DNA of 5,994 nucleotides from Candidatus Falkowiibacteriota bacterium (GTDB lineage Bacteria; Patescibacteriota; Patescibacteriia; Patescibacteriales; UBA12465). A model generated the notes under the pieces. It had not been told where the DNA came from, ran no database searches, and worked only from the letters and a program-made list of their open reading frames with translations. The DNA is taken from positions 1-5,994 of the forward strand of contig CAIMEI010000008.1 of the NCBI GenBank assembly GCA_903839955.1. Reading direction: 5' to 3'. This document shows positions 5,338 through 5,994 of the stretch, piece after piece. Position 1 is the first letter of the stretch; each line of letters opens with the position of its first letter. A program made the position numbers and the translations under genes.

Positions 5338-5994
5338 ATGGCAACTCCTTTATTTTTATACAATACGCTTAGCGGCCAAAAAGAAGAATTCAAGCCAATC
5401 GGCCCGGAAGTTGGACTCTACACGTGCGGGCCGACGGTTTATAATTTTGCCCATATCGGCAACTTGCGCACCTATGTTTTTGAAGATATTTTGAAGCGCA
5501 CTTTGTACTATTTTGATTATCCGGTAAAGCACGTCATGAACATCACTGACGTCGGCCACTTGGCCGGCGACATGGATATGGGCGAAGACAAAGTTGAATC
5601 CGGGGCAGCCCGCGAAGGCCGCAGCGCCTGGGAAATCGCTTCTTTTTATGCCGATGCTTTTAAATCGGACTTGCACCACTTGAATATTATCCAGCCGGAT
5701 ATTTATTGCAAAGCCACTGAGCACATTGATGAGCAAATTGCTTTAATCAGCCGCCTGGAAGAGAAAGGCTTTACCTACCGCACCAGCGACGGTATCTATT
5801 TTGATACTTCCTTGGTGGAAGAATATAACAAGCTCAGTCATTTGCCGCTGGAAGAATTAAGAGAAGGCGCGCGCGTGGAAAAAAATGATGAAAAAAGAAA
5901 CCCCACTGATTTTGCTTTGTGGAAGTTTACTCCTCCTGGTTTGAAGCGTCAGATGGAATGGGATTCTCCGTGGGGCGTCGGTTTTCCGGGCTGG
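5338..5994 (+). CDS. cysS: Cysteinyl-tRNA synthetase, N-terminal part (3' end outside window)
   Basis: This class I aminoacyl-tRNA synthetase activates cysteine with ATP and charges tRNA-Cys in the cytoplasm. The first 219 codons are visible and the frame is open to the right edge. Landmarks, in order, are the opening LFLYNTLSGQKEEFKP, YTCGPTVYNFAHIGNLRT with C30 (the first zinc and cysteine ligand) and the HIGH-type motif H39-I-G-N42, VMNITDVGHLAGD (66-78), KRNPTDFALWK (186-196) and SPWGVGFPGW at the window end. The KMSKS loop, the remaining zinc ligands and the anticodon-binding domain would lie beyond the edge. Instead of the TDIDDKII stretch of Escherichia coli CysS it has TDVGHLAGDMDMGEDK (70-85), a variant I associate with Patescibacteria. 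The ATG is 5 bases after the previous stop; it is chosen because the usual start of the family follows directly. Identity is certain. Confidence 0.97.
   Translation, partial: MATPLFLYNTLSGQKEEFKPIGPEVGLYTCGPTVYNFAHIGNLRTYVFEDILKRTLYYFDYPVKHVMNITDVGHLAGDMDMGEDKVESGAAREGRSAWEIASFYADAFKSDLHHLNIIQPDIYCKATEHIDEQIALISRLEEKGFTYRTSDGIYFDTSLVEEYNKLSHLPLEELREGARVEKNDEKRNPTDFALWKFTPPGLKRQMEWDSPWGVGFPGW

Noticed and set aside
5356..5736. 126-codon open frame on the - strand inside cysS
   Set aside because: It lies entirely within a certain cysS coding region and matches no known family.
1..5994. Alternative genetic code with UGA as glycine
   Set aside because: All visible genes read through without internal TGA, and TGA serves as stop at 3948-3950.
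1..5994. tRNA, rRNA, CRISPR array, insertion sequence or long direct repeat
   Set aside because: Almost every base belongs to a protein-coding gene, and reading both strands showed no regular repeat spacing, cloverleaf, terminal inverted repeats or transposase motifs.

Overview
The window is a densely packed stretch of a bacterial chromosome with eight protein-coding genes, all on the + strand. Gene borders are tight (overlaps of 11 and 4 bases, gaps of 3 to 13 bases), with one larger gap of 82 bases. The protein style points to the Candidate Phyla Radiation (Patescibacteria, a Parcubacteria-like lineage). This rests on a variant cysteinyl-tRNA synthetase whose sequence I associate with that group, a Gmad2-domain membrane protein, an uncharacterised lysine- and glutamate-rich protein next to cysS, and no recognisable Shine-Dalgarno sequence before any start. 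TGA is used as a stop (3948-3950) and no gene body needs it as a sense codon, so the standard bacterial code applies rather than the UGA=Gly code of Gracilibacteria/SR1. The lineage assignment is inference from protein style, not from a marker gene.

Region 1 (1-3517) is a glycosyltransferase cluster. It holds the C-terminal end of a probable sugar transferase cut by the window edge, a GT-A fold enzyme of the GT2/GT7 type, a GT-B fold GT4 enzyme, and a second GT4 enzyme of the WbaZ-like mannosyltransferase type. The spacing suggests one operon. Together these enzymes would add successive sugars to a cell-surface glycan or lipid-linked saccharide on the cytoplasmic face of the membrane. Acceptor, sugars, flippase and polymerase cannot be read from this window. 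The GT2/GT7 enzyme and the first GT4 enzyme start with similar N-terminal extensions of about 45 residues although their catalytic folds are unrelated.

Region 2 (3518-3599) is a short intergenic gap with a plausible extended -10 promoter and no convincing terminator.

Region 3 (3600-5994) probably forms a second transcription unit. It encodes a small four-helix membrane protein of the YvlD / 'phage holin family 4' type, a membrane-anchored Gmad2 domain protein overlapping it by four bases, an unrecognised 296-residue soluble protein, and the first 219 codons of cysS, which runs off the right edge. No RNA genes, mobile elements, CRISPR arrays or long repeats were seen, and no gene-free stretch exceeds 82 bases.
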